Shown: positions 16,364 to 25,048 of the stretch, in pieces | Layout of the letters: every line of letters starts with the position of its first letter | Numbering within the stretch: position 1 is the first letter of the stretch | Assembly (NCBI RefSeq): GCF_008365405.1 | Contig: NZ_QOKV01000024.1 | Span: 23,228 to 87,227 of the forward strand | Source of the DNA: Azospirillum brasilense | GTDB lineage: Bacteria > Pseudomonadota > Alphaproteobacteria > Azospirillales > Azospirillaceae | DNA length: 64,000 nt | Direction of reading: 5' to 3' | Translations under genes and position numbers: made by a program | The notes under the pieces: model-generated | The model's input: the letters and a program-made list of their open reading frames with translations, nothing else | Told to the model about the DNA's origin: nothing | The model's database searches: none

Positions 16364-18999
16364 GCCGCGCTCATGTCGATGCGGGCGGGCGGCAGGCCGG
16401 CGCACCAGCGCCGCCACGCCATGCGGTAGCCGGCCTCGACCGCCCGGACGTACCCCGCCTCGTCCATCAGCGGGGAGCGCGCCATCCGTTCGCGCAAACC
16501 CGCGCGCTGCGCTTCCAGGAAGGCGCGGTCCGTGGCCAGCCGGACGGCGAGCGCCACGTAATCGTCCTCACGCTCCACCACCAGCCCGCCCAGCCCGACG
16601 CTGCCGAGCATGGTGGCGCCCCAGCGGGAGATCATCGCCTCCCCGGCGATCGACAGCACGGGCACCCCCATCCACAGCGCGTCGCAGGTCGTCGTGCCGC
16701 CGTTGGCGAAGACGGGGTCCAGCGCGCAGTCAAGCAGCCGGTAATCCTCGTAGGGGTCCGGGGCGGTGCCGCGCAGCAGCAGCCGCGACTCCTCAACCCC
16801 ATGGGCGGCGAAGGCGTCCAGCACCCGCCGCGCCACCCCACCGCTGGACAGGCCCCGCCACTTCAGCATCAGCCGCGCCTCCGGCAGCGCCGCCAGCACC
16901 CGTCCCCACAGCGCCAGCGTCGAGGCGTTCAGCTTCGTCAGGTTGTTGAAGGAGCCGACGGTGAACACCCCTGCCGTCTCGACCGGTGGGCGGGCCGGCG
17001 GCGTGGCGGTGGACTCGGCAGGGCGGTAGCACAGCACGCTTCCCGGCAGGCGGATCAGCTTTTCCGTGTGCAGGGCGTCGGCGCTCGCCGCGGCGAAGCG
17101 GTGGTCGGAAAACTGGTAGTCCATCGCCGTCAGCCCAGTCGTGTTCGGGTAGAGCGGCAGACTGACCTGGACCGGCGCCGGGCGGCGGATGAACAGGGGC
17201 ATGCGGTTGCGCGACATATGCCCGCCGCAATCCACCAGCACGTCGATGCCGTCCGCCCGGATCAGCCGCTCCAGCTCGTCGTCCGGCATCGCGGCGACGG
17301 CGCGCCAGCGGTCGGCCAGCGCCGCGAAGCGGGCGGTCGCCGCGTCCTTCGGCAGGTCCACGTAATAGCAGGTGACCTCCACCGCCGCCCGGTCGTGGCG
17401 CTCGACCAGCGGCAGCAGGAAATGATAGCCCGGCCCCGGGTAGCGCTGGAAATCCGGCGACAGATAGCCGACGCGCAGGCGACGCTCCGGATCGCGGTTC
17501 ACCGCGTCGAAGCGCGGGACGGCGGGCGGCGGCGGCATCACGGCGCGCTCGAATTGCCGGTGTTCCCCGAACACCGCGCCGAGGTCAGCCTCTTCGGCGA
17601 AGCACAGGCAGAACAGCAGGTTGGAGCGCACCTCCGCATCCTGCGGCGCGCGGTCCAGCGCGGCGCGCAGGGCGGCCACCGCCTCGCCATGGCGGCCGAG
17701 CGCCATCAGCGCGACGCCCAGGTTGGAGCTGGCCAGCGCCTCCCGCTCCGCCGTGCGCAGGGCCAGCGCCCGTCGCAGCAGGGTGAGCGCCTCGTCGAAG
17801 GCGCCCGCCTCGATGGCGTGGGTGCCGAGGTTGGTCCAGCCGGCGGCCCCATCAGGCTGCAAGGCCACCGCGCGCCGGAACCACCCCTGCGCTTCCTCGG
17901 GACGCTTGGCCCGGTGCCGGACGGCCCCGGCGTTGAGGGCGTGGCCGGCCTCCTCCGGGTCGGCGCGGACGGCGCGGCGGGCGGCGGTCGCGGCTTCCTC
18001 CATCGCACCCAGGGCCGACAGCGCCATGCCCAGCCCGGTCAGCGCCGTCGCGGAGTCCGGGGCGAGCGCCAGGGCGCGCCGGTAGCAGCGCGGCGCCGCC
18101 GCGGGATGCCCCCGCTCCTGCCACAGGTTGCCGAGCACCAGCAGGGCGTCGGGGGCCGGAGCCAGCGCCGCCGACCGCTCCAGCCACGCCGCCCCCTCGC
18201 GCCAGGGTCCCGCCGCGGCCAGCGCCGCACCCAGGATCTTCGCGCCTTCGGCGTGGCCCGGCTCCAGCGCCATCAGCCGCCGCCCGGCCTGCGCCGCGCC
18301 CGACCTATCGTCCAGCGCGTGGCACAGGCCGGTCACCTGCTCCTGCGCTTGGACGAGCAGCGGCGCCAGAGCGGCGACGCGGCGGAAGGCGGCGAGCGCG
18401 TCCCGCGGGCGCCCGGCGTCGCGCAGCGCGGCCCCCTGGTTGTAGGCGGCCAGCACCGCGTCGGGGGCGAGCGCCGACGCCCGTCCGTACCAGTCCGCCG
18501 CCGGACCGGGCCGCCCCAGATCGTACAGCGCGTCGGCCAGCGCGTTGGCGGCCTCCCCATCCTCCGGCGCCAACGCCAGCAGGCGGCGGAACGCCCGCGC
18601 CGCGGCTTCGGTCCGGCCCAGCTTCGTCTGAGCGGCGGCTTCCAACCGGTGATGATCGGGGGTCAGCGGGTCGAGGCGGGTAGCGTGACCGTAAGCGTCT
18701 GCGGCCTCCACCCAACGCCCCACCGCCTCCAGCACGCGGCCCAGGTTGAGGCGGAAGACCGGCTGGCCGCCATCCTTCGCCACGGCCTTGCGGATCAGCG
18801 CGATCCCGGATTCCGGATCGCCGGTCTGCGCCGTCAGCAGCCCCAGCAGATGCAGCGCGTCGCTCTGGTCCGGCGCGTGGCGCAGCACCCGCTCGTAGAG
18901 GGGTCGCGCCTCCGCCAGCCGTCCGTTCTGGTGATGGACGACGGCCTGCGCCAGCGTCTCCTGGAGCGTGGCAGGGGAAGAATGGCGGCTGGCGCTCAT
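16360..18999 (-). CDS. TPR protein with O-GlcNAc-transferase (SPINDLY/GT41-like) domain
   Basis: Large 879-residue protein. Residues about 10-480 form a string of tetratricopeptide repeats with recurrent LGxxLxxxGxxxxA patterns. Residues about 500-870 match the bacterial GT41 domain: RLRVGYLSPDFQRYPG, DVLVDCGGHMSRNRMPLF, RPAPVQVSLPLYPNTTGL, FTVGSFNNLTKLNASTLALW, RLLLRGTAPDPYEDYRLLDC and LDPVFANGGTTTCDALWMGV with the donor-binding GGTTT. Such proteins transfer a sugar to Ser/Thr of proteins. The usual HPTSH-like motif near the active site is not obvious here (RYPGPGYHF instead), which may mean altered catalysis. It is coupled to the GT9 gene. Start ATG 18999 is chosen over an upstream extension that lacks a domain. 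Confidence 0.9.
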   Translation of the reverse strand: MSASRHSSPATLQETLAQAVVHHQNGRLAEARPLYERVLRHAPDQSDALHLLGLLTAQTGDPESGIALIRKAVAKDGGQPVFRLNLGRVLEAVGRWVEAADAYGHATRLDPLTPDHHRLEAAAQTKLGRTEAAARAFRRLLALAPEDGEAANALADALYDLGRPGPAADWYGRASALAPDAVLAAYNQGAALRDAGRPRDALAAFRRVAALAPLLVQAQEQVTGLCHALDDRSGAAQAGRRLMALEPGHAEGAKILGAALAAAGPWREGAAWLERSAALAPAPDALLVLGNLWQERGHPAAAPRCYRRALALAPDSATALTGLGMALSALGAMEEAATAARRAVRADPEEAGHALNAGAVRHRAKRPEEAQGWFRRAVALQPDGAAGWTNLGTHAIEAGAFDEALTLLRRALALRTAEREALASSNLGVALMALGRHGEAVAALRAALDRAPQDAEVRSNLLFCLCFAEEADLGAVFGEHRQFERAVMPPPPAVPRFDAVNRDPERRLRVGYLSPDFQRYPGPGYHFLLPLVERHDRAAVEVTCYYVDLPKDAATARFAALADRWRAVAAMPDDELERLIRADGIDVLVDCGGHMSRNRMPLFIRRPAPVQVSLPLYPNTTGLTAMDYQFSDHRFAAASADALHTEKLIRLPGSVLCYRPAESTATPPARPPVETAGVFTVGSFNNLTKLNASTLALWGRVLAALPEARLMLKWRGLSSGGVARRVLDAFAAHGVEESRLLLRGTAPDPYEDYRLLDCALDPVFANGGTTTCDALWMGVPVLSIAGEAMISRWGATMLGSVGLGGLVVEREDDYVALAVRLATDRAFLEAQRAGLRERMARSPLMDEAGYVRAVEAGYRMAWRRWCAGLPPARIDMSAA

Positions 19000-19125
19000 G
19001 ACGGTCCGTTCGGCTGGCCCATGGACAGGGCATCGAGGGGCGCAGTGTAGCGCGCCCACGCGACCGCGGGTACGAATGCGTCATTGCTTCCGGGACAGAC
19101 CGGGTTTGCCCCGCGGGCAACCGGT

Positions 19126-19656
19126 TCAGACGGCTTCCCCACCGGGCGCCAGCCGGGCGGCGGCGTTCGCGGCGCCCATGGCGAGCGCCGCCTCGCGGGC
19201 GGTTAGGCCGCGGGCGTCCCGTGCGTCCGGGTCGGCGCCGCGGGCCAGCAGAACGTCCACCATCGCGACGCGGTCGAACATGGCGGCGGTCATCAGCGCG
19301 GTCCGCCCGTCCGGCCCGCAGCCGTCGACCGCAGCGCCCTCCTCCAGCAGAACGCGCAGCACCGCCTCATCCCCCTTGAAGGCGGCGGCGGCCAGCGGCG
19401 TCTGCCCGCGGTCGTTCGCCAGTTCCGGATCGGCGCCGTGGCGCATCAGGTTTCGAGCCAGTTCGGCATGGCCGTGATAGCTGGCCAGCATCAGCAGGCT
19501 GTCACCCTTGTCGTTGCGCAGGTTGGCCGGCAGGCCCATCTCCAGCAGTTCCGTCAGCTCGGCGGTGCCGCCGGACCGCGCCCAATGGAACAGCTTCCCG
19601 GCGAAGGCGATGGTGTCCTCGTCGAGTTCCCTGCTCGGCTCCCCCTGCGCTCCCAT
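19126..19656 (-). CDS. Ankyrin-repeat protein
   Basis: A 176-residue protein consisting of about four ankyrin repeats after a short N-terminal helix: GLPANLRNDKGDSLLMLASY, GADPELANDRGQTPLAAAAF, GAAVDGCGPDGRTALMTAAM and GADPDARDARGLTAREAALA. No signal peptide or membrane segment, so probably cytoplasmic. Such small ANK proteins bind partner proteins; in some bacteria they accompany catalases or toxins, but no such partner is next door. It lies 30 bp upstream of the LysR gene stop, on the same strand. Function unknown. Confidence 0.9.
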   Translation of the reverse strand: MGAQGEPSRELDEDTIAFAGKLFHWARSGGTAELTELLEMGLPANLRNDKGDSLLMLASYHGHAELARNLMRHGADPELANDRGQTPLAAAAFKGDEAVLRVLLEEGAAVDGCGPDGRTALMTAAMFDRVAMVDVLLARGADPDARDARGLTAREAALAMGAANAAARLAPGGEAV

Positions 19657-19686
19657 GGCGGCGCTCCCCCCGGTCGAGGTTTCGGC

Positions 19687-20619
19687 TCAAACCGGGGAAA
19701 CAGCCGCCGCAGCGCTTTGTTGCGCCATCTCGTCGCGCGCCTCCTCCAGCAGCCAGCCGCGGAAGGCGGCGACGGCGGGGCGGTCCTGCATCCCCTCCGG
19801 GCAGACGAACCAGTAGCTGCCGGACGACGCCTCGATCTCCGGGAAGGGCAGGACGAGGCGGCCCGCCGCCACGTCCTCGGCGCACAGCATGCGGTCGGCG
19901 ACGGTGGCGCCCATCCCGGCGGCGGCGGCCTGCATCGCCGGGTCCATGGCGTCGAACACCGCGCCCTGGCGCAGCGCCTCGAAGAAGGGCAGCCCCGCCG
20001 CGGCCAGCCAGGCCCGCCAATCCTGCCCCTCCGAACAGCCGTGCAGCAGCGGGATGGCGCCGAGGTCCATCGGCACCCGCAGCCGCTCCGCCAGGGCCGG
20101 CGGGCAGACGACGGTCAGGCGTTCCGGCAGCACCTCCGCGGCGGAGAAGCCGGGCGGCACCTCCCGGCAATAGGGGATGGCGGCGTCGAACTCCTGCGGG
20201 TCGAACTCCAGCCCGCTGCTCCAGGCGACGGTCACCCGCACCTGCACGTCGGGGTGGCGCGCCTGGAAGCGGACGAGCCGCGGCATCAGCCAGCGGATGC
20301 CGAAGGAGAAGGCCACCCTGATCCGCAGATCCCGCCCCCGCGCCGCCAGCCGCGCCGCCGTCCCAGCGATCCGGTCAAAGGACTCCGACAGAACGGGCAG
20401 CAGGGCGCGCCCGTCGTCGGTCAGCTCGACCCGGCGGGTCAGCCGCCGGAACAGCGGCACGCCCAGCCACTCCTCCAGCCCCATGATCTGCCGGCTGACG
20501 GCGCCCTGGGTCACGCACAGCTCGTCCGCCGCCTTGGAGAAGCTCTCATGGCGGGCCGCCGCCTCGAAGGCGCGCAGGGCGTGAAGGGGCGGCAGGGCAC
20601 GCCGCATGGGACGCTCCAT
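19687..20619 (-). CDS. LysR-family regulator (GcvA-like)
   Basis: 310-residue LTTR. The N-terminal helix-turn-helix ends with SFSKAADELCVTQGAVSRQI and FRRLTRRVELTDDGRALLP. The C-terminal substrate-binding domain (residues 90-300) includes RIRVAFSFGIRWLMPRLVRF and the GcvA-type segment GIRWLMPRL followed by DAAIPYCRE. Start ATG 20619 follows GAGAGTCATCC; an ATG seven codons earlier (20640) is open. It is divergent from the DUF1127 gene, with 105 bp between starts, and may regulate it or itself. Ligand unknown. Confidence 0.92.
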   Translation of the reverse strand: MERPMRRALPPLHALRAFEAAARHESFSKAADELCVTQGAVSRQIMGLEEWLGVPLFRRLTRRVELTDDGRALLPVLSESFDRIAGTAARLAARGRDLRIRVAFSFGIRWLMPRLVRFQARHPDVQVRVTVAWSSGLEFDPQEFDAAIPYCREVPPGFSAAEVLPERLTVVCPPALAERLRVPMDLGAIPLLHGCSEGQDWRAWLAAAGLPFFEALRQGAVFDAMDPAMQAAAAGMGATVADRMLCAEDVAAGRLVLPFPEIEASSGSYWFVCPEGMQDRPAVAAFRGWLLEEARDEMAQQSAAAAVSPV

Positions 20620-20724
20620 GGATGACTCTCGCTCATCCATCCTATGAGAAAGCATGGTTTGTCGTCCACGGCCGGACGCGCGATTTTCCGGCTTCGAGGA
20701 AGGAACGACCGGCGGGAGGGCCGC

Positions 20725-20937
20725 ATGACGAGCATGAGCGGAACGCACGACAAGCGGAGCGGCGGCACGACCGCCGGCCCCACCGCCGGCTCCTGGCTCG
20801 ACCGCCTGAACGGCTGGCGGGAGCGGCGGGCGCTGCGCCGCGCCCTGGCCCGCATGGACGCGCATCTCTGGGCCGATCTCGGCTTCGACGAGGCGGCGGC
20901 GCGCGAGGAAATGGACAAACCGTTCTGGAGGCGGTGA
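20725..20937 (+). CDS. DUF1127 small protein
   Basis: 70-residue protein whose C-terminal half is a DUF1127 domain (RRALRRALARMDAHLWADLG, then FDEAAAREEMDKPFWRR). DUF1127 proteins are small, Arg-rich, and in other alphaproteobacteria affect phosphate/carbon metabolism and RNA turnover. The N-terminal 35 residues are low-complexity Gly/Thr/Ser. GGGAGGG four bases before ATG 20725 sets the start against an upstream open extension. Divergent from the LysR gene and convergent with the next gene, 7 bp between stops. Confidence 0.85.
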   Translation: MTSMSGTHDKRSGGTTAGPTAGSWLDRLNGWRERRALRRALARMDAHLWADLGFDEAAAREEMDKPFWRR

Positions 20938-20944
20938 TCTCCGC

Positions 20945-21355
20945 CTAATCCATCGGCTGGTCGAGCGGGCGCCCCATCGCCCCACCCGCCGCAGCCCCCA
21001 GGGCGCAACCCAGCGCCGCGGCCGGGCCGGTCGCCGGCAGGGCGGCCCCGCCGGTCGCCGCACCCGCCGCGACGGCGCCCGTCGCCCCCACCGCCCCGCC
21101 GGCCAGGCAGCCGAGCGTCAGCCCCGCCACCGTGTGACGGTTCTGGTACAGCAGGGCGCCGCCCAGGATGATCGCGCGCTCCGCCCCGTCGCGCAACCCG
21201 CCCGCGCTGTCGGACAGCCAGCCGCGCCACTCCGCCTGCCCCTGCGACGCAGGCGATGCCGCCTGGGACGCCGGCGCAGCCACAAGCACCAGCGTGGCGA
21301 GACCCGCCGCGGCGAAGGTTCGGGCCATCCTGTTTCGGGCCATCCTATGTCGCAT
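20945..21355 (-). CDS. Exported glycine-zipper-type protein (hypothetical)
   Basis: 136 residues with a signal peptide (positively charged start, then TFAAAGLATLVLVAAPASQA). The mature part has two Gly/Ala-rich hydrophobic stretches with GxxxG spacing (GCLAGGAVGATGAVAAG, GCALGAAAGGAMG), the look of a glycine-zipper membrane protein. A good ribosome site (AAAGGAG) lies before ATG 21355, which argues against the longer open frame. Probably an inner- or outer-membrane-associated small protein. Role unknown; this fold type appears in stress and toxin-like small proteins and as lipoprotein-like structural units. Confidence 0.75.
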   Translation of the reverse strand: MRHRMARNRMARTFAAAGLATLVLVAAPASQAASPASQGQAEWRGWLSDSAGGLRDGAERAIILGGALLYQNRHTVAGLTLGCLAGGAVGATGAVAAGAATGGAALPATGPAAALGCALGAAAGGAMGRPLDQPMD

Positions 21356-21546
21356 GGGAAGCTCCTTTTCCGGGCCGTGAGGATACGCCATCGCGGCCGG
21401 AATGCCGTCTCGAAAGGAGGGAGAAGGCGCCGCCGGTCGGGCTACCCCCTTCGCGTTCGGCCTGTAGTAGATACTTACTGCCACACCAACAATCCGTGTT
21501 CCTAATATTCACGCTGGAGCCACCAACCGGAATGGAGCCAGCCCCC

Positions 21547-21942
21547 ATGGCCAAGGCCATCCACATGATGATCCGGGTCCTCGACGAGGAGCGGTCGCGG
21601 GATTTCTACGCCCGCGCGTTCGGCCTGGAATGCGCCGACCGCTACGCCTTCGACGGCTTCACCCTGGTCTATCTGCGCAACGCCGAAAACGACTTCGAGA
21701 TCGAGCTGACCATCAACCACGGCCGCAGCGAACCCTATGCCCACGGCGACGGCTACGGCCATCTGGCCGTCTGCGTCGAGGATCTGGACGGGGAGCACCG
21801 GCGCTTCACCGCGCTCGGCTACGGCCCCAACCCGATCAAGGAGTTCGCGCGGGACGGCGCGCTGATGGCCCGCTTCTTCTTTGTCCAGGACCCCGACGGC
21901 TACAAGATCGAGGTCCTCCAGCGCCACGGCCGCTACCGCTGA
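21547..21942 (+). CDS. VOC-superfamily protein (lactoylglutathione-lyase-like)
   Basis: 131 residues forming a typical glyoxalase I/VOC domain: IHMMIRVLDEERSRDFYARA, then GFTLVYLRNAENDFEIELT, HGDGYGHLAVCVEDLDG and FFVQDPDGYKIEVLQR. Metal-ligand positions (His in IHMMIRV, Glu in FEIELT, His in YGHLAV, Glu in YKIEVLQ) are all present, which supports a metal-dependent glyoxalase I-like enzyme. ATG 21547 is preceded by GGAG; ATG 21532 is an alternative. It begins a likely operon with the Tat-exported subunit (51 bp) and the GMC dehydrogenase. Confidence 0.9.
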   Translation: MAKAIHMMIRVLDEERSRDFYARAFGLECADRYAFDGFTLVYLRNAENDFEIELTINHGRSEPYAHGDGYGHLAVCVEDLDGEHRRFTALGYGPNPIKEFARDGALMARFFFVQDPDGYKIEVLQRHGRYR

Positions 21943-21993
21943 CAAAAGCGCGACACCCGAAACAAGAATCATAATCGGTCTTGGGAGGAAGCC

Positions 21994-22560
21994 ATGCGTT
22001 CTCCGACGAGCACAACAGCAAAACCCGCCCCGAGCTCCACCATGCACCGGCGCGCCTTCCTGGCGGCCTCGGCCACCGCCGCCGCGGCGACGGCCATCCT
22101 GGTGTCGGGCGGGGCGATCCTCTGCCCGCGCGAGGCCTGGGGGTACGAAACCAAGGCGCTGGCGCCCGACACCATGCGCTCGCTGATCCGGGTGTCGCGG
22201 GACATCTACCCGCACGACCGGCTGGCCGACCGCTTCTACGCCGTCGCCATGAAGGCGCAGGACGAGAAGGCGGCCGCCGACGCCGCCCTGAAGGATCTCT
22301 ACGAGTCCGGCATGGCGAAGCTCGACCGGCTGGCCAAGGCCAAGCACGACGCGCCCTACGCGGAGGTCGGCTGGGAGGCCGACCGGGTCCGGCTGCTGCA
22401 CGAGATCGAGGCCGATCCCTTCTTCCAGACGGTGCGCGGCGGGCTGGTGACCGGAATCTACAACAACCAGGAGGTCTGGCCGCTCTTCGGCTACGAGGGC
22501 GAGAGCGCGGCCAAGGGCGGCTACATCGACCGCGGATTCAACGACATCGAGTGGCTCTGA
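21994..22560 (+). CDS. Tat-exported small subunit, gluconate 2-dehydrogenase subunit 3 family
   Basis: 188-residue protein with a twin-arginine signal (MHRRAFLAASATAAAATAIL). The mature domain matches the gluconate 2-dehydrogenase subunit 3 type: SLIRVSRDIYPHDRLADRFY in the first third and GLVTGIYNNQEVWPLFGYEG near the end. In known enzymes this subunit carries the folded flavin subunit through the Tat system and binds it in the periplasm. GGGAGGAAGCC lies directly before ATG 21994. The GMC large subunit starts 28 bp downstream. No cytochrome c subunit follows, unlike classic three-subunit gluconate dehydrogenases. Confidence 0.9.
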   Translation: MRSPTSTTAKPAPSSTMHRRAFLAASATAAAATAILVSGGAILCPREAWGYETKALAPDTMRSLIRVSRDIYPHDRLADRFYAVAMKAQDEKAAADAALKDLYESGMAKLDRLAKAKHDAPYAEVGWEADRVRLLHEIEADPFFQTVRGGLVTGIYNNQEVWPLFGYEGESAAKGGYIDRGFNDIEWL

Positions 22561-22588
22561 CCACCGTCCCAGGAAGGATGTTTCAGCC

Positions 22589-24160
22589 ATGGCAGCGAAA
22601 TTCGACCTGAACGACGACAGCGTCGTGGTGATCGTGGGCTCCGGGGCCGGCGGCGGCACGCTGGGCACCCAACTGGCGCTGAAGGGCATCAAGACGGTGA
22701 TCCTGGAAGCCGGCGGCCGCCACAACATGGAGGATTTCCAGAACGACGAATGGGCCAGCTTCGCCCAGATCTCCTGGCTCGACCCGCGCACCACCTCGGG
22801 AAGCTGGCGGGTGTCGCGCGACTTCCCCGGCCTGCCGGCCTGGATCGTCAAGGCGGTCGGCGGCTCCACCGTGCACTGGGCGGGTGCCGCCCTGCGCTTC
22901 CAGCCGCACGAGTTCAAGACGCGCACCACCTACGGCGAGGTGGCGGGCGCCAACCTGCTGGACTGGCCGGTCACGCTGGAGGAGATGGAGCCCTGGTACG
23001 CCAAGGCGGAGGACCGCATGGGCGTCACCCGGACCAACGGCATCCCCGGCCTGCCCGGCAACAACAACTTCAAGGTCCTGAAGGCCGGCGCCGACAAGAT
23101 GGGCTACACGGAGTGCCACACCGGCAACATGGCCATCAACTCGGAGCCCCGCGACGGACGCGGCTCCTGCCAGCAGATCGGCTTCTGCTTCCAGGGCTGC
23201 AAGTCCGGGGCGAAATGGTCGACCCTGATCGCCGAGATCCCCAAGGGCGAGGAAACCGGCAAGTTGGAGGTCCGCGCCAACGCCCAGGTGCTGAAGATCG
23301 AGCATGACGCCAAGGGCAAGGTGACCGGCGTCGTCTACGCCGACAAGGACGGGGCGATCCAGCGCCAGAAGGCCCGCATCGTCGCGGTGGCCGGCAACTC
23401 CATCGAAAGCCCCCGGCTGCTGCTGAACTCCGCGTCCTCGATGTTCCCGGACGGTCTCGCCAACTCCTCCGGACAGGTGGGGCGGAACTACATGCGGCAC
23501 ATGACCGGCTCGGTCTACGGCGTGTTCGAGAAGCCGGTGCGCATGCACCGCGGCACCACCATGGCCGGCATCATCCGCGACGAGGCGAAGAACAAGCCCG
23601 ACCGCGGCTTCGTCGGCGGCTACGAGATCGAAACCCTGTCGCTCGGCCTGCCCTTCATGGCCGCCTTCCTCGATCCCGGCGCCTGGGGGCGGGAATTCAC
23701 CTCGGCCCTCGACGGCTACGACCATATGGCCGGCATGTGGCTGGTCGGCGAGGACATGCCGCAGGAAAGCAACCGCATCACCCTGCACGCCGACAAGAAG
23801 GACAAGTACGGGATGCCCGTCCCCAACGTCCATTTCGACGACCACCCCAACGACGTCGCCATGCGCCAGCACGCCTACCGGCAGGGCATGGCGCTGTATG
23901 AATCGGTGGGGGCGACCCGCAGCTTCCCGACGCCGCCCTACCCGTCCACCCACAATCTCGGGACCAACCGGATGAGCGAGAAGGCGCGCGACGGCGTGGT
24001 GAACAAGTGGGGCCAGACCCACGACGTGGCGAACCTGTTCGTCTCCGACGGCTCGCAGTTCACCACCGGCGGCGCCGAGAATCCCACCCTGACCATCGTC
24101 GCGCTGGCGCTGCGACAAGCCGACTACATCGCCGGCCAAATGGCCAGGAACGCGATCTGA
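22589..24160 (+). CDS. GMC-family FAD dehydrogenase (large subunit)
   Basis: 523-residue FAD enzyme that oxidises a sugar or alcohol substrate. The dinucleotide motif is VVVIVGSGAGGGTLGTQLAL near residue 15. Other family marks: GGSTVHWAGAALRF around residue 90, ARIVAVAGNSIESPRLLLNS, and the C-terminal active-site pair, His in PSTHNLGTNRMS and Asn in GGAENPTLTIVALA. It has no signal of its own; export would depend on the Tat-signal subunit encoded just upstream. Related to large subunits of gluconate/sorbitol-type dehydrogenases; electrons would normally go to a cytochrome c that is not encoded here. Substrate unknown. Confidence 0.92.
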   Translation: MAAKFDLNDDSVVVIVGSGAGGGTLGTQLALKGIKTVILEAGGRHNMEDFQNDEWASFAQISWLDPRTTSGSWRVSRDFPGLPAWIVKAVGGSTVHWAGAALRFQPHEFKTRTTYGEVAGANLLDWPVTLEEMEPWYAKAEDRMGVTRTNGIPGLPGNNNFKVLKAGADKMGYTECHTGNMAINSEPRDGRGSCQQIGFCFQGCKSGAKWSTLIAEIPKGEETGKLEVRANAQVLKIEHDAKGKVTGVVYADKDGAIQRQKARIVAVAGNSIESPRLLLNSASSMFPDGLANSSGQVGRNYMRHMTGSVYGVFEKPVRMHRGTTMAGIIRDEAKNKPDRGFVGGYEIETLSLGLPFMAAFLDPGAWGREFTSALDGYDHMAGMWLVGEDMPQESNRITLHADKKDKYGMPVPNVHFDDHPNDVAMRQHAYRQGMALYESVGATRSFPTPPYPSTHNLGTNRMSEKARDGVVNKWGQTHDVANLFVSDGSQFTTGGAENPTLTIVALALRQADYIAGQMARNAI

Positions 24161-24201
24161 CCGCTGTTCTGTCCCATTATTCGGGACGCCGCGCTCTCGT
24201 C

Positions 24202-24240
24202 TGCCCCTCTCTTCCGAATGGAGGAGGGGGGCATTCTTTT
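24202..24240 (+). terminator. Terminator of the GMC dehydrogenase operon
   Basis: Fourteen-base stem (TGCCCCTCTCTTCC with GGAGGAGGGGGGCA, allowing G-U pairs) with a four-base loop, followed by TTCTTTT. It sits between the convergent GMC and ribbon-helix-helix genes. Confidence 0.75.
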
Positions 24241-24244
24241 GCGC

Positions 24245-24637
24245 TCAGGCCGTCTCGCGTTCCTTTTCCGGAGCGGCGAAGGACGCTGGAATTCCCGCCG
24301 GAAGGACGGCGGCGGCGACGGCGGCGAAATCGGTGCGTGCCTCCCGCTCCAGTTCCTCCACGCAAGGACGGTGGCCCTTCACCTCCTGGGCGTAGGTCAG
24401 GCAGGCGCAGCGCAGCAGGCCGGCGAAGTTGCGCCGCTCCACCCCGCGGGCCAAGACTTCATCGTGCAATTTCGACAAGAAGCGGCCAAGCGACACGCCC
24501 TGCATCGCCGCGATTTCCTCCAGCGCGTCCCAGAAGGCCGCTTCCAGACAGACGCTTGTCGAATGACCGCTGAGGCGGACCCGCCGGGTTACCATGCGGA
24601 AGCGCTCCGGGTCCTGACCGGCAAAAATTCGGCACAT
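24245..24637 (-). CDS. Ribbon-helix-helix domain protein
   Basis: 130-residue protein with an N-terminal/central ribbon-helix-helix domain of the type common in alphaproteobacteria: MCRIFAGQDPERFRM, RRVRLSGHSTSVCLEAAFWD, EEIAAMQGVSLGRFLSKLHD and RNFAGLLRCACLTYAQEV. The conserved MCRIFAGQDP start supports the ATG at 24637. RHH proteins are dimeric DNA-binding regulators; targets are unknown. A low-complexity Ala-rich tail of about 35 residues follows. It is divergent from the mutase fusion gene with a 411-bp gap that could hold its operator. Confidence 0.88.
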   Translation of the reverse strand: MCRIFAGQDPERFRMVTRRVRLSGHSTSVCLEAAFWDALEEIAAMQGVSLGRFLSKLHDEVLARGVERRNFAGLLRCACLTYAQEVKGHRPCVEELEREARTDFAAVAAAVLPAGIPASFAAPEKERETA

Positions 24638-25048
24638 CCCTCGTCTCCTTCCAAACTTCCCCGACCCCTTGAATGCACTATGAACGGAAAATCCGTAATG
24701 CGCACTAATTTCCGGAAGGCGCTACTCGGTCAGGTCGAGTGAAGAGGGAGAAACATCGCCAAATTCGTGCGCATCGAAAAGTACTGGAAACGCGCAGTCT
24801 TCCTCGGATACCACCCCCGCCCGCTGAAATATGCGCTTACCCCAGCCAACCCGGCGCAAAAGAACGAGTGTTGAAAATATGGGGAACCGTTTTCCGCAGC
24901 GCATTTCTGTCACGGAACCCACCTCTGCCGACCCCGTTATTGGTTTCCGGTTTGCGACGTCACTCCGCTGCGCCGCGAAAATCCGCTGTATTCGTGGCGA
25001 ATTTCCAGCGGCACCCCGACGATATGTCACTTAAGAGAGGATGGAAAC
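24638..25048. other. Intergenic region, lower GC, promoter region of the mutase operon
   Basis: A 411-bp gap between two divergent genes, noticeably less GC-rich than its surroundings. Only short frames without ribosome sites are open here. It must hold both promoters. I see no clear repeat or RNA. Confidence 0.5.

Noticed and set aside
20644..20724. N-terminal extension of the DUF1127 protein
   Set aside because: The GGGAGGG ribosome site supports the ATG at 20725, and the extension overlaps the LysR promoter.
24722..25030. Minus-strand 102-codon frame in the gap before the mutase operon
   Set aside because: No ribosome site, no family, and the gap is the expected promoter region.
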